Source of the DNA: Oscheius dolichura
Taxonomy: Eukaryota > Nematoda > Chromadorea > Rhabditida > Rhabditidae
DNA: 64,000 nucleotides
Direction: 5' to 3'
Assembly: GCA_932521035.1 (NCBI GenBank)
Contig: OW051495.1
Span: 11,036,001-11,100,000, forward strand
Positions 34,295 through 45,564 of this stretch are shown piece by piece. The first letter of the stretch is position 1. Every line of letters begins with the position of its first letter. Both the position numbers and the translations under genes were made by a program. The notes under the pieces were generated by a model that made no database searches, was not told where the DNA came from, and saw only the letters and a list, made by a program, of their open reading frames with translations.

Positions 34295-34612
34295 TCAAAA
34301 TAACAAAATAAAACAAATTCTGGGTCTGTAGATTGGATCACAACACATCAAACAATCATAGTATTGTCGGAAAGTATAATTTTGGAAATATATCTAGAAA
34401 AATAATTGTTTTATTTGTAAAGAAACTAACTGGTTTTTTGGGCATACTCAATCCTTGTTCCATTGCCAAAACAAATGCATTCAAACATATAACACAAGAT
34501 GAAATCGTTTGAATATCTGCAGTAATCACTCTGTTCAGATAGATTCTCAAATTATTAGAAACGTCAAAACGATCGGCAAGTTCGATAAGAGGTTGCATTG
34601 AACACCAAAATT
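34295..34612 (-). CDS. terminal exons of a possible chemoreceptor-like gene (partial)
   Basis: On the minus strand exon 34612-34431 and exon 34393-34295 join in phase 0 across a 37-nt intron with GT-AG ends and finish at TGA. The first reads LADRFDVSNNLRIYLNRV then a hydrophobic stretch (CVICLNAFVLAM). This recalls the intracellular-loop-to-TM6 region of nematode Sre/Srb-type receptors (RFQ-x-x-EN). The second ends in an aromatic Cys-rich tail (YYDCLMCCDPIYRP). Upstream exons cannot be joined and the flank is full of repeats, so the gene is probably a fragment. Family assignment is weak. Confidence 0.3.
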
Positions 34613-35399
34613 CTGAAATAATTACCTGTGTCAGTGTCCCTTTAAAGGTTGAATCGATCTAGATCGGGCATTTTCCCGTCTAGATGGTCCAACCTCAAAC
34701 TTTTGCATGCATTTTTATGCGGATTTCATAAATGTTTTGGCTGTTTTTATTATTGCAGATGCTTATTTGGACGATGAACTATCCAAAAAAACAGAAAAAT
34801 AATCGCGCGCGGTGGTTAGGTTTCTCTCCCTTCCCGGGATTTTTTTCTAAAACTGTTTTCGCGCGTAGCGCGTCACGGCGCTAACTTTTTGGATTTTTTC
34901 TTTCGGTTTCGTGTTCAGCATCTGATTCTACATCGAATGACACCCAGTACGACAGTTTTGGTGCACAAACTGAAAACTGAGAAATATTTGTATTTTTGAA
35001 AAGTCGCCTATTTCCCCCGGAAGGTGTACACTGTCTCGGTTCTCGGCTCCCCGCGGTCGGATTTCTTTAATTCTTTGAGAATGCTATTGAAACTGATGTC
35101 CCCTCGTGTCGCGTCCATGTTTGAAAGAATTTGGTTCCAAATGCGTTGTTTTTGACACCAATCGATTACTCTCGATGAGATATGTATAGAAATGTTAATG
35201 TTACGCAGATTGGAGACGGTTTTCACAAGTTAGAAATGCACACAAACCTGTACTTGGGGGGATCAATAAGAATAGAAAAGGTAAAACTGACAAAAGCGGA
35301 AATCGAACGCGGCTGGGGGAGCAAGGCGCGTCTCTTTTTATAAGCAAGTGAGGCAAGGCAGATACTCCCATTTGCAAGCAAATAGGGGCAAAAAGAACA

Positions 35400-35929
35400 C
35401 AATTATTATGTGAAAAAGTGGAACACAAAAAGTGCTGTGGTTAGGATTCCGCTGACCGTGCAAAAAGGGAGCAATACAGAAGGGGAACCGTACAAAAGGA
35501 GAGCGATAGAAACTGCCTACCACCGCCTATTCAAAGAAGAAGGGAAAGTTGTCTGATCTATTCTGCCTTTGTGGCCCCCATAGTATTCATCCTACGAGGG
35601 GCTCCCGGTCCCCGCCTTTCTCCAAACTTGAACTTTTATGCCATTTTGATTGTAGTAAAGACAGAAAGTCCAGTGTTAAACAACGTGTTACTCGTTATTT
35701 TTGTTACAGTCCTTCTACGATAAAAGTTGCAACAAAAAGAACTTCGTTGATGGCCCAAGAACTTTCGATCCGTGATCTATCGCTGAAACTTGCTCTCTGA
35801 CTAGGCGGTGGTTAGGCAGTTTCTATTGCTCTCCTTTTGTACGGTTCCCCTTCTGTATTGCTCCCATTTTGCACGGTCAGCGGAATCCTAACCACAGCAC
35901 TTTTTGTCCACTTTTTCACATAATAATTG
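35400..35929. mobile_element. 530-bp element with about 130-bp terminal inverted repeats
   Basis: 35400-35530 and 35803-35929 are reverse complements apart from a few substitutions and 1-2-base indels. They start CAATTATTATGTGAAAAAG and end with its complement. The internal 270 bp has no long frame. This is the form of a non-autonomous DNA transposon (MITE or foldback type). I could not identify a flanking target-site duplication with certainty, so the exact ends and superfamily are open. Confidence 0.75.
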
Positions 35930-36034
35930 GAATCTATGTCAAGTCCAATTATCGAAAAATTTGCAAGAAATTCAACTCGAGAAATTTGAATGCCTGCGCC
36001 ACCCGCGAATTACTTTTCCATTTGAAACAGACTA

Positions 36035-36169
36035 TATAGTCCATTTCCAACGGATATTCCTCGGAGAAATCTCTCCGCTACGGGACCAGGAAGCTTTTTA
36101 ACACGGTCCCGTAGCGGAGACGCGCCGCGAAATTTGAATCCGTGGAATATCCGTTGGAAATGGACTATA
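36035..36169. repeat. 135-bp near-palindrome
   Basis: The outer arms (36035-36060 and 36144-36169, 26 bp) and the inner arms (36072-36087 and 36105-36120, 16 bp) are perfect inverted repeats around a 17-base loop. A 23-bp asymmetric insert lies on the right side. It is probably a second MITE-like element, or part of one, within the same repeat-rich spacer. Confidence 0.75.
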
Positions 36170-36933
36170 CATTCCTTATCAAATTTACAGCCCGTCAACA
36201 ACTCTTCATTTGAGATGATAATTTTGTTATGTTCATCCATTGATGCAAGCTTATCTAAAGAAACAATACAATTTAGAACTAAAAACGGCTAAAATTGGCT
36301 TTGTAGTGTAAGAAGAAAGGAATCGAGTTGGGCTGAGCTAATGAACAGCCGTAACGTAGCAGATTACATAGAAAATTACGTTTTTCACTCCATTTCGCAA
36401 TTGGATCGTAACGTTTATCATTTCTACATTTTTTTCCGAATAAATTTCCTTCTTTTTTCAGAAAAATCCGCGGAGATCTGCTATTCCCCCCGCGAGACGG
36501 AGAGGAAGATTTCGCAGAGCGGCGGTCTCCCTCATCCGATTAACCTTCCCGTCGCCATTGTCTGCGATTAGCTACAGTTAATCATAATCCGGCCATCTTT
36601 ATTGACCACACTTTTGATCTACACTTTCCCAAGTCTGCTTCTCTTATTATACACAGATATTTCTCTCCCGGAGCTGCAATCTTATCCCTTTGGAGATTCA
36701 CAAAGCGGAAAATATGAATAACTGCGACCCAATCTTTGATGCTGCTTCATTTTTCCCCATCTTTCCGCCTTTCTCTCCCCGTACAATATTTAAAATAAAA
36801 GTACGCGTATTTCGAACAAAATGAAGTTGAAGTACTCCTTCGCCGTCATGCCCTACAGTAGTCTTTTCTCCATGTCTCTCGAAGCATCTCTGATCCCATT
36901 CACCCCGCCATAAAGCCGTCCAAATGTTCAGAG

Positions 36934-37952
36934 ATGGGCAATTCTCCCTCGAGTTACTCGGCTCCTTCTCTCAAGGCCAAACTCGGAGCCATCAACTACT
37001 TCAACCGGGAGAGGACCAGCAGCTACATCCAGGCTTGTGACATTCCGGAACTCCACCTCACCAAATGGCAGAAGAAGCTGCTCAGGGTGACTCATTTTAT
37101 TCTTTTTGGTTCAATTCAATGACTTTTTTGGGGGGTATGCCATGTTTTCTTGGAGAACTGGAAATCAGGGGGCGTTGATTGTCATAATAGCTGTTATTTT
37201 TCTTCATTTTCTTTTTCAGAGACATTTCCACCAGACAATCCTGGCCAATAAGCCGGACTTATTCCTGGATGCGATGGTGCTGTCCCTTGAGAACAGCGTC
37301 TCCATGAGGAGAGTGATCTTCCCCAACGGTCTGTCCGACGGCCGAGACCTCCATCTTTATCCGAGACTCATCGGGATCAGGTGGCTCTTGTCCTCTTTGT
37401 CTTCGGAAATGTCACGCTTCCAGTAGAGCGCAAGAACGATTCTACGACTCGCTGATCTTCGTAAACAATCTGGACCCGTGGGCCATGGGATCGGCCATCT
37501 ATTTGATGGGAGTCCAACACTATACCTACTTTAGAAACGGATTCAGCCCGACATTTTTTGACATTTGGGGAACACACATGTACGGGGTGGGCTATTCTTC
37601 TTCAGGAATAATGTCTTCACCGTTTCAGATAGCGTCGGATATCGAATTCCCCGAAAACGTGGCCTTTTTGGAGGCATTTCAAGAGCTGAACGCATTCATC
37701 GGAAATACAATGACCCTGTCCCTTCGACGGTGCAAAGAGGACGAGAAGAGGACCGTCTTCCCCCGGCCGAGAGCGCACTCTACTTCCACGGTAACAGTAT
37801 CCACCCACAGGAGTCAAGATATTCGATCGTCTAATTTGCTTCTGCCACCGATTCATCCAATTCCGCGGAGTTCATCCCATCTGGATACATTTCCCCATTC
37901 AGCAGCACAGTTTCAGCACATTGGCAGTCCTAGTCGTCTTCAACGGATATAA
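36934..37952 (+). CDS. globin-like protein 1
   Basis: Exons 36934-37086, 37220-37380 and 37424-37952 give 280 aa. The N-terminal MGNSPSS could be myristoylated, as in several nematode globins. A helical core follows with LTKWQKKLLR (A helix) and KPDLFLDAM (C/CD region). The block LMGVQHYTYFRNGFSPTFF has His in the proximal F8 position, followed by a W/F-rich G-helix start (FDIWG). The C-terminal about 70 residues are Ser/His/Arg-rich and outside the fold. It is related to the globin at 47.3 kb, sharing the QHY/VHY motif and spacing, but sequence identity is low. Heme binding is plausible but not proven. The last exon may instead splice at 37790, shortening the tail. Confidence 0.75.
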
Positions 37953-38612
37953 TAGTACCGTAATTAGGGGGTTCTCAAATTTGGGTTCCCGCACAGATAG
38001 CTATCCCCAGCCTGCCCCCGGTTGCTTCGGAGATATATTTTGCTTGCTGTAGACTCTCCACTGACCGTGAATACGAAACAACCGTTCGCCTGCTCCGTCC
38101 ACCATTGCTAGCCACAGGCAAAATAATCCTGAGGCGGGGACGGTCTTCCGTACTCGGCTCTGGGGCAGATGGGGCAGACAAAGACCGGTTTCCTGTGCAC
38201 GGCCATAGGCGTTTTTCATGGGGAAAATTATACTCTGGAGTTCACTATTACTGCCCAAAATACAGTCGTTTACCCATACCCCTTTTCATTGTTCATCTTA
38301 TCGACTAATCTAACCTAAATCAGTGTCATTCTTCCCGGTCATAACAGTTATTTGTCTTAGGTTTTGTCAATAAATCGGAATAATTATTCTTCCCCTTTAT
38401 TTTGTGTCTTCGTTTCTTCGGCAGCACATTGACTAACAGACACGGCTCAGCATCATCTACCACCTGTTCATAGGATCGTCACTGGCTGACGCGCGCAGAC
38501 AAATAAAATAATAATCCAATGTATATCAATCCCCGTGTCCGTATGATTGCTCTATCTCACCACGGAGTTTTGATTCGGTCTAATCGACGCTCCATATTCG
38601 CACATCGTCAAA
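37953..38612. other. intergenic; possible minus-strand terminal exon 37975-38200
   Basis: Directly after the globin stop, the minus strand has an acceptor-like gtgcacag at about 38200. It is followed by an open frame of about 75 codons (for example RLRIILPVASNGG, LQQAKYISEATGGRLGIAI) ending at 37975. It could be the last exon of a convergent gene, but no upstream exon was found and the other strand is open too. AATAAA-type signals occur near 38370 and 38500. Confidence 0.25.
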
Positions 38613-39362
38613 ATGCCAGGTCTCCCCTTATTTGACATTCCAATCGGCATTTTAGGGAAAGTAATCAATAAGGTATTTCATTTCTTTTATTTATTTTATC
38701 CTCTATAAAATATTCCAGCTAGAAGACAAGAGTTATTTCCGCGTGCAGCAGACATGCCGGGAAATGAAGGAATTGATTCGAAAAGACCGGCATATCTATA
38801 TCCACGTCGGCGGGCATTACATAATGAGATATAAGAAGGAGCAGTCGTCTTTCTATCTCTTTTTCGTCGACCGTAGGAAGGACATCGAGGCGGAATGCTT
38901 TTATGGGACTTGATTGGGCAGGATTCGCCTTGTTGGTCAGTCTGTGACCCCTTCCCCAGTACCCGGCTCCCCCTTTCAGAAAATAAAGAATATTCTGAAC
39001 CGTTGTGTCAAATTCTGAAAGAGAATCGAATAACCTGTACGGAACTGTCTTTGGATACAGCCAGCGGATGGGACAAAGAGCAGTGTCGGAAGTTGGTGGA
39101 GCTGTTAAAACCGGAAGTGGTCAACATGGACAGCAGCAAATCCGATCGTTTTGAAGCTCTTTTCCATGCAAAACTATTGGTCTGTCATGTACACTTTATG
39201 TCTATTTTTTAATTTTAGAAATCAGTCGACCTCGAAGTGAAAACGGATGATCATGCCATTGCTGCGACCAGGCTCTTTTACATTGTTTCGTGTTTCGACT
39301 TGGGAAACGTATTGATTTGCTTGATCGATTTACCCAGTTTTTCATTTATAAGGCGAATCTAA
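38613..39362 (+). pseudogene. F-box/DUF38-like gene 1, broken by an in-frame stop
   Basis: Exons 38613-38672, 38719-38935, 38980-39179 and 39219-39362 line up with the intact neighbour at 39703, and the first two have the same lengths (60 and 217 nt). The F-box-like start (PLFDIPIGILGKVINKLEDK) is intact. TGA at 38911-38913 replaces the Arg codon that follows Y-G-T in the paralogues (CGA to TGA). The rest of the frame continues well (ENRITCTELSLDTA), which suggests a recent loss. The last paralogue exon is missing; the frame ends at TAA 39360 with AATAAA overlapping. Alternatives are sequencing error or stop read-through. Confidence 0.7.
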
Positions 39363-39702
39363 TAAAATTTATGTGAACAGAGGTCTAGCCAGGTTGTTTC
39401 TACCCAAAATTGGGCCGTTTATGGTATCTATCCAATATGAGGATCTGTTTCAAATGGATTTCGTTGGCTATTCCACAAAGAACGTCGCGACGAGTACAGC
39501 CAATTGCCGCGGCGGTTTTCTCGCTCTATCTGACCAAGGGCATTGGGATTGTTGCCGTTCCTTTTCCTACATTGTGATATCAGGTGTTCGTATTTGATAT
39601 AGCCGCTGTTCCCGTTGCTATTCTCTTCTCTATAAGGATATACTACCGGGATACGTATATTACAATCTCCCACCGTCACGCGCGCGTCTATTCTCCGCCA
39701 AG

Positions 39703-40796
39703 ATGCCAGGTTTCCCTTTATTTGCCGTCCAACCCGAGTTACTCGCCAAAATTATCAATAAGGTATTCCTTTCTTTTATTTATTTTTCATCCGGGGAAAT
39801 ATTTCAGTTTGACGAGACGAGTTATTTCCGTGCGCAGCAGACAGCTCGAGAAGTGAACGAGTTTATCCGAAGTTGTCGGAGTATCTCCGTTCGAGTAGAT
39901 GGACGCTACGTGCTCAGGACGAAGAAAGATCAGCCGTCTTATCGGCTCTACTGCCTCGACCGTAAGATTGATATCGACCTGGAATGTTTCTATGGAACAC
40001 GAGTAAAGCAGCTTCGCCCCGTAGGTCTAGAAACCGCTTTTCTATCTTTTACCCAAGGGAGTTCAGAGGCTACCGAGGAATTCGAGCCCCTCTACTGCTC
40101 GCTGAAGGAGAATCGAGTAACCTGTACGAAACTGGCGATGGAGGCGGGTCTGTGTCAAAACAGAAGCTGGCCTGGAGAAGATCTAAAGAAACTGCTACCC
40201 GTACTGAAACCAGCAGATGTTGAATTGAATAGCGAGACGTGCAATCGATTTGAAGTGCTTCTCGATTCGCCGAGACTGGTCAGTACCCTCGCGATCCTGT
40301 TTATTTTGATTTTAAATGTTTAGAAGAATGTGGAAGTGCATTTGGCATCAGATGAACAAGCTGTCAGAGCAACACAATTCCTATCCACCTTCCCATCGGT
40401 GACTATTCATGCGACGCGCAGCACGAACCACTTTTCGGTAGTTCGTTCATTTCTGCAGGTGAGGCAAAGAACGGATACCCTAGTATTCCACCTTTTCTTC
40501 AGATTTTGCGTACTGAACAGTTGCCAAACCTCCGAGTATTTCGGCTTCGTGTTGAAGCAACGCGGCAGTTGTCGTTGAAAGAGGAACAGGACATGCTGTT
40601 GCGTGACTTCAACTTGAACGTTAGGCTACAAAACCAGACAGGAAAAGTTTGGGCATCCATGGACATGCCCCATCGAACTCACATAGAATCTGCCTGTAAA
40701 CTCGTCGGCGAAGACCGCCGCTCTTTTTCTGTTTATGAGATAATTTATTGTGCAGGACCGGCAGAGAGCTATCCTCCCTATTTCTGTCATATGTAA
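39703..40796 (+). CDS. F-box/DUF38-like protein, gene 2
   Basis: Exons 39703-39762, 39808-40024, 40067-40278, 40324-40458 and 40503-40796 give 305 aa. The N-terminal 45 residues fit an F-box (LFAVQPELLAKIINKFDE, then TAREVNEFIR), which would recruit SKP1-cullin ubiquitin ligase. The remainder has the beta/helix rhythm of FTH/DUF38 regions seen in nematode F-box A proteins (ENRVTCTKLAM, then LKPADVELN) and would bind substrates. These families are large, fast-evolving and often linked to pathogen or xenobiotic response. Introns 39763-39807 and 40025-40066 are multiples of three with no stop, so unspliced products stay in frame. AATAAA follows the stop. The F-box is divergent; the call rests on pattern, not a search. 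Confidence 0.65.
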
Positions 40797-40911
40797 GCTC
40801 CACCCAATAAAAGCTTGTTTTGAATGAATATGAAAAAATGCGAAGTTTTATGGATGAAAGCGTGGAAACCTAATTTCCCTTTGGGTTACTCTATTGCGAC
40901 GCGGAAAGTAT

Positions 40912-41991
40912 TGATCGTTTCACCCGGTAGACTTTCTCTTATTTCAACTCAACCCCGATCTTCTGCAAAAGGTCATATGCAAGGTACTTCTGCTTACATT
41001 TTTCCCACCATTATGCACATTCCAGTTAAATGCGAACAGTTATTTCCGTCTCCAGCAGGCATCTCGAGGTGTGGGCCAGTTCATTCGAACTTGTCGAAAT
41101 ATTTGCATCCACGAGGAGGGACGTTACGTACTTTGTTCGAAGAATGGCCAGTCGTCTTACCATCTTTATCATCTCGGGCATAGAAGATACATCGATGTGG
41201 AATGCTTCTATGGCACTCGGATAAATCAGCTTCGTCCTCGCGGTCAGTTGGTTCCGATCCCCTCTTTTACTCAATGCAGTTTAGAGGCTACCGAGGAATT
41301 CGAACCTCTCTACTGCTCGTTGGAGGAGAATCGAATCACATGCATGCAATTATCAATGGAGGCAGGTATATGTCAAGATAGAAGTTGGCCCGGAGAAGAA
41401 CTAAAAAAGTTGCTGCAATTATTGAAACCAGCAGATATTGAGTTGAACAGCAAGTCGTGCAATCGATTTGAAGTGCTTCTCGATATGACAAGACTGGTTA
41501 GTTTCACTCGAATGGAATTGTCTTCGTATTTCTCTTTAGAAGAGCGTGGAACTGCGTCTCACATCAATGGAACATGCTAAGGCGGCAATAAAACTTCTTT
41601 TCACTTGCCAGTCGGTGAAAATTTATGTCACCGGCTGCTCGGAGCAGTTTGTTCTGCTTCGTTCGGTTCTGCAGGTGAGTCGAAGAAAAAGTAATTCTCA
41701 TATTCTATTATTCTCTTTCTAGATTTTGCGAACTGAACCATTGACTTCGGATGAATGCCGAAAGAAGGCAGCAGTTGTCTTCGAAAGATGAACGGGATAT
41801 GCTATTGCGTGATTTGAATTTGAGTATTAGACACGAAAGTCCGTCAAGAATAGTTCGGACTTGGAATGCCCCATCGCACTCATATAGAATCTGCTTGTAA
41901 AGTCGTCGAAAATATCCATTTTTCTAATCTTACGTTACATTATTATTCAGGACCTGCAGAGAGCTATCCTGATTATTTCCGTTATTTGTAA
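40912..41991 (+). pseudogene. F-box/DUF38-like gene 3, start lost and last exon shifted
   Basis: Homologous exons end at 40983 and continue 41026-41242, 41285-41496, 41540-41674 and 41723 onward. Internal exon lengths (217, 212, 135) equal those of gene 2. The F-box exon (FLLFQLNPDLLQKVICK) has no ATG where the paralogues start; the nearest in-frame codons upstream lead to a stop. In the last exon a deletion shifts the frame, giving TGA soon after ILRTEPL, while the old frame (QLSSKDERDMLLRDLN) carries on out of phase. AATAAA lies just after the old stop. Two independent lesions make it a pseudogene, although exons 2-4 are nearly intact. Confidence 0.7.
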
Positions 41992-42218
41992 ACTTTTGTA
42001 AACTGAATCCAATAAAAGATTATATTCCAAGCGGATTTAAGTTACGCAAAATTGCGAGAATCACCACGTACCTTGAATGTTCAAATAGAGTAAGAGACTA
42101 ATCAGCCATATTGTGCCATCTTCAATTTTTTATCTTACATGAACTGTTTTTTTTTGTTTCGAATTTGAGTAGTTTTAGGTAGTAGAGCCCCGGGTGATAA
42201 ACGCCGTACACCGAGAGG

Positions 42219-43443
42219 ATGACAGACTTTCGTCTCGGTGACTTGGCGTCTTCTCATCTGGAAAAGGTCATCAAGAAGGTATTCCTTATTTTAATTTTTA
42301 CATTCCGAACAATATTCCAGCTTGATTACAAGAGTTACTTCCGTCTACGTCAAACATGTCGAGAAGTCCAGGAGTTTATCCACAACAACCGGAACATTTC
42401 TGTCCACATGGAGGGAATCTATGCCCTGCAGTTTGACTGGAACGATCTACTAAAATCTTGGGCACTTTGCTGTTATAAACAGTTTGCGAATATTAAAGTA
42501 GACGGGCTCTATGCTGTTCGACTAGAGATGCTTGTTCCTCCTGGTCAACTAACTCTCTCCGACCAGATGCTGGATTTCGAAAAGTTCTATAACTACTTAG
42601 AGATGAACCGAATAACTTGCGACCAGTTGCAGATGGCTGAGTTAAGATTGTCCAAAGAACAATGTGCAACCCTCCTAAAACTCCTAAAACCCGTAAACAT
42701 CCGTCTTCACAGCCAGGAATCCGATCTGTTCGAAGCTGTTTTCCAGTCAAAAACACTGGTAGGCGTCTTTTCTTTTACATTTAATTGTTTAGGCAGCGGG
42801 TATAGACTTCGTTTGATTGGGGCAATAGACGGAATGACGGACACTATATATTTTTATTTCAATGAGATTTCAGAATATTGTGAAGATGTCGCTCTCTTCG
42901 GAGAATGTGGTCGACGCGGCACCGAGACTGCTCTCCACATTTGCCGACGTGGAAATTTATGTGGCAATGGCAAATCCTCTCGGTTTGCTCCGGAAAATAC
43001 TTCAGGCAAGAGCACATTAAACCCTCGTTTATTCATCGCTACTTTTCCAGATTCTATGCTCCCAATCTGTTCCAAACCTTCGTAAATTCCAACTCGTTGT
43101 AACTGTACGCCCCGTTTTGACCCCTGGAGGATTAGAAGAGGTTCTGCGAGATTTTAACTTTACGGTGAAGAAAACCTGGAACAGCATCGGGCACACCACC
43201 GGCCATGTGACTTTGCCTGGTGGATACTTTTGCAAAGTCCTTCTGAAAGAGAATAATCTGGATGTCTGCTACGAGGAGGGCGATCCAACCGCCGACAGCG
43301 AATCTCCCTATTCGAGTGAGCCAAACTCCGACAGTGAGTCCCGCAGTCCCAGTTCCCTTTCTGTGGACGATGATGATTTGGCCGATCTCGACTTGGACGG
43401 GACAGGCTCATTCCAGCAGCTGTATATCGGGCGACGATTTTGA
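42219..43443 (+). CDS. F-box/DUF38-like protein, gene 4, with acidic Ser-rich tail
   Basis: Exons 42219-42278, 42321-42758, 42874-43005 and 43051-43443 give 340 aa. The F-box-like N-terminus is LGDLASSHLEKVIKKLDYKS. The middle aligns with gene 2 (MNRITCDQLQMAEL, LLKPVNIRL, SSENVVDAAPRLLSTF). It has lost the intron present at 40025-40066 in gene 2, since exon 2 reads straight through. The third donor is GC (CAG|gcaag), a GC-AG intron. Unlike its relatives it ends in an acidic, Ser-rich low-complexity stretch (for example EPNSDSESRSPSSLS, DDDDLADLDL), which could be a phosphorylated degron or protein-binding tail. Function otherwise as for gene 2, by inference. Confidence 0.65.
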
Positions 43444-43583
43444 GCTTCTTATTGCTGTTTAACTATCAGTTTTGTGTTGCCATGGTGCCGGATAAAGATG
43501 TAACATTTCCTGGTTTTGCTATTAACAGAAGAAAGATACGATAAAACAGTTCATTGAATTCTACAGGTTCGGGGGCAAACATT

Positions 43584-44423
43584 TCAAGGGTACCAGTTTT
43601 GGTCCATGTTAACTCCGCAAGGTCCGTTGACATCACCGGAATACTGGTGAATACTGGGCTTGCTCCATCCTCCGAAGGGAACGAAGTTGGTGTAGTCCTG
43701 GTGCCCGTTGTAGTTAGCCCACCAGAGTGGCCGGTTGGAGAACAAGCTCCAATTGATTCCGACAATGCTCTGCCAGTTATTGTTGTTGGTGTAGATTCCC
43801 CAGTTGACATTCAGGGCCTAAAATGGACGAGGTAAGGCCACACCTCCAGTGTAAAAACATTACATTGAGCTCATTTCCCATGGCGGTAATGAAGTTCCTG
43901 TTCCAGTTTTGGTCGCTGGACCACTAAAATGTGGTTATATTTTACGTATAGAAAAATGTAAGCCCACCGCAAATATTTCAAGATCCAGCCATAGCATTCC
44001 GTAGACCGCTCCCTCTGCTTTCAGACGGTCGACTGTAGCCTGGACTTGGTTGGCGGGAGGGGCGCAAGAGCTCTTGGTACAGGGGAAAATGTATCCGTCG
44101 ACATCTTTCCAGCCGGCTAACAAATATACTTTCAGTTGTTTTATTTGGGGATAAAATTACCAGCTCTAGCGTTTTTGATATTGGCTATCCCGGTTTCGTC
44201 GTAGTTTCCAATACTTTCCCAGACACGGGCAACGAAGAACTGATACCCTGCGCTGGACAAACACTTGAAGCCGGAAGAGGAGACAGCTTGAATCCCATCC
44301 CAACCGGTGGTGGCAGCGGCAGTGCCGATGAGGGCGAGTAGAAGGATCCTAAACAGGTTACTGTATCAGGGAGGAGCTGCTTCTGGAGAACGAAAACCCC
44401 CTAGAGTATACTCACCTCTGCAT
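43584..44423 (-). CDS. GH25 (lys-type) secreted lysozyme
   Basis: Minus-strand exons 44423-44416, 44348-44161, 44116-43968, 43923-43864 and 43817-43584 give 212 aa. The first exon codes only for MQ plus two bases. A signal peptide ([14 protein letters not shown]) leads into the GH25 barrel: [28 protein letters not shown], and [11 protein letters not shown] with the catalytic Asp/Glu pair near residues 110/112. The later blocks are [19 protein letters not shown] and [17 protein letters not shown], ending in NWYP. The enzyme cleaves peptidoglycan beta-1,4 links; nematode lys genes of this type act in gut digestion and antibacterial defence. The protein has the usual family length and all key residues. 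It lies among F-box genes on the opposite strand. Confidence 0.95.
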
Positions 44424-44808
44424 ATTGGCGGAAGAGAAGATCTCCTATCACCCTCGTGCCTTATAAACCTCTCTGATAGTGCCAGTGCTCGTGGCTATTC
44501 CGTTTTTTTGTTGGATAGATTTCTGAACTATAGAGCATCTGGTCGGGTGGAGTGGGCGATAACAGTTTTCTAGGCTAGAGATAACATTTCAGCTGCAAAG
44601 GAAGCAGAAAGTTTTGGGTTGCGTCGTTTATAACCAACCAATAGTTTCAAACAGTTTTGAATATTTCACAAGCACTTTTTATCGTCTACTGGTCTATTTT
44701 TGTCGATATGCCAGATCAACAAGTCGGTAGCCGCCATTCGACGGATTCTTGTCGAGAAATGCTTCGTTTCGACCACGCCATTCAGTTCGTCTTCGTATCT
44801 TCGGCAGG

Positions 44809-45564
44809 ATGGCAGCATTTCGACTATCTGATCTGGATTCTTTTCTACTGGAAAAAGTCATCACAAAGGTTGCCTTCTGGTTTATTTCTTATCTAAAACA
44901 CTATTCCAGTTAGAAGAGAAGAGTTATTTCCGCCTGCAGCAGACATGCCTTTCTTCAGGATGAAAGAGTTTATTCGAAGGAGCCGCAAAATCTGTGTTCA
45001 TCTCGGCGGCCGGTATTGCATAAGTCTTGATAAGAACGAGCCATCTCATCTCCATCTCAGTGTCAACAAACTTTATACCCGGCAAATACATACATAGATG
45101 TAGAAGGAGTCTATGGAGTTCGAATTAGGGAGCTTATCGATCGGGGTCAGTAGCTTCTCTTCTCCTTTTCACATGCTATTTTACAGGAAAAGGGCAATTT
45201 AACGAGCTATATGATTTTCTGAAGAAGAATCGGATAACCTGCGGCTATCTGTCTTTGGTTATGGGAAAGTGGACTAAAGAAGAGTGTATGGCCCTTTGTG
45301 AAATCCTAAAACCTCTGTCGATCCGGGTGGACAGCCGAAAATCCAACCGATATGAAGCACTCCTCCAATATAAGCAACTGGTACAGTTGTCTTTTTGTTT
45401 TGCCACTTATTTTCTTTTCGGAACGTGTAGTAGTAGATATTGATGAAGATAACTTAGGCACCCTGACACCAATTTTCCTCTCCGCTTTTCCTGATGTGAC
45501 TCTTCTTGTGGGATTTTGTCTCTTAGAGAGGCACCCCTACGAATTGCTCCGTACTGCTCTACAG
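44809..45564 (+). pseudogene. F-box/DUF38-like gene 5, multiply frameshifted
   Basis: The first exon 44809-44868 (60 nt as in the others, MAAFRLSDLDSFLLEKVI) and the start of exon 2 (LEEKSYFRLQQTC) are normal. A short insertion then shifts the frame and gives TGA, and MKEFIRRSRKICVHLGGRY resumes in another phase. A second disruption precedes YIDVEGVYGVRIRELI. Later parts (KKNRITCGYLSLV, then LKPLSIRVDSRKSNR) are recognisable but the next junction is out of phase. The last recognisable exon ends at a GC donor (ACAG|gcaaga, 45564/45565) at the same place as the GC donor of gene 4. Confidence 0.7.

Larger units (their letters stand above)
34613..36933. other. repeat-rich intergenic region
   Basis: The region is AT-rich with two inverted-repeat elements listed separately. 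Minus-strand frames at 35226-35008 and 36240-36170 look protein-like over short stretches but cannot be joined into a gene and are interrupted by the elements. They may be debris of the gene whose last exons lie at 34.3-34.6 kb. Confidence 0.5.

Noticed and set aside
34356-36240. Reading all minus-strand frames here as one intact gene
   Set aside because: Only the last two exons join in phase; the others are interrupted by inverted-repeat elements and cannot be linked.
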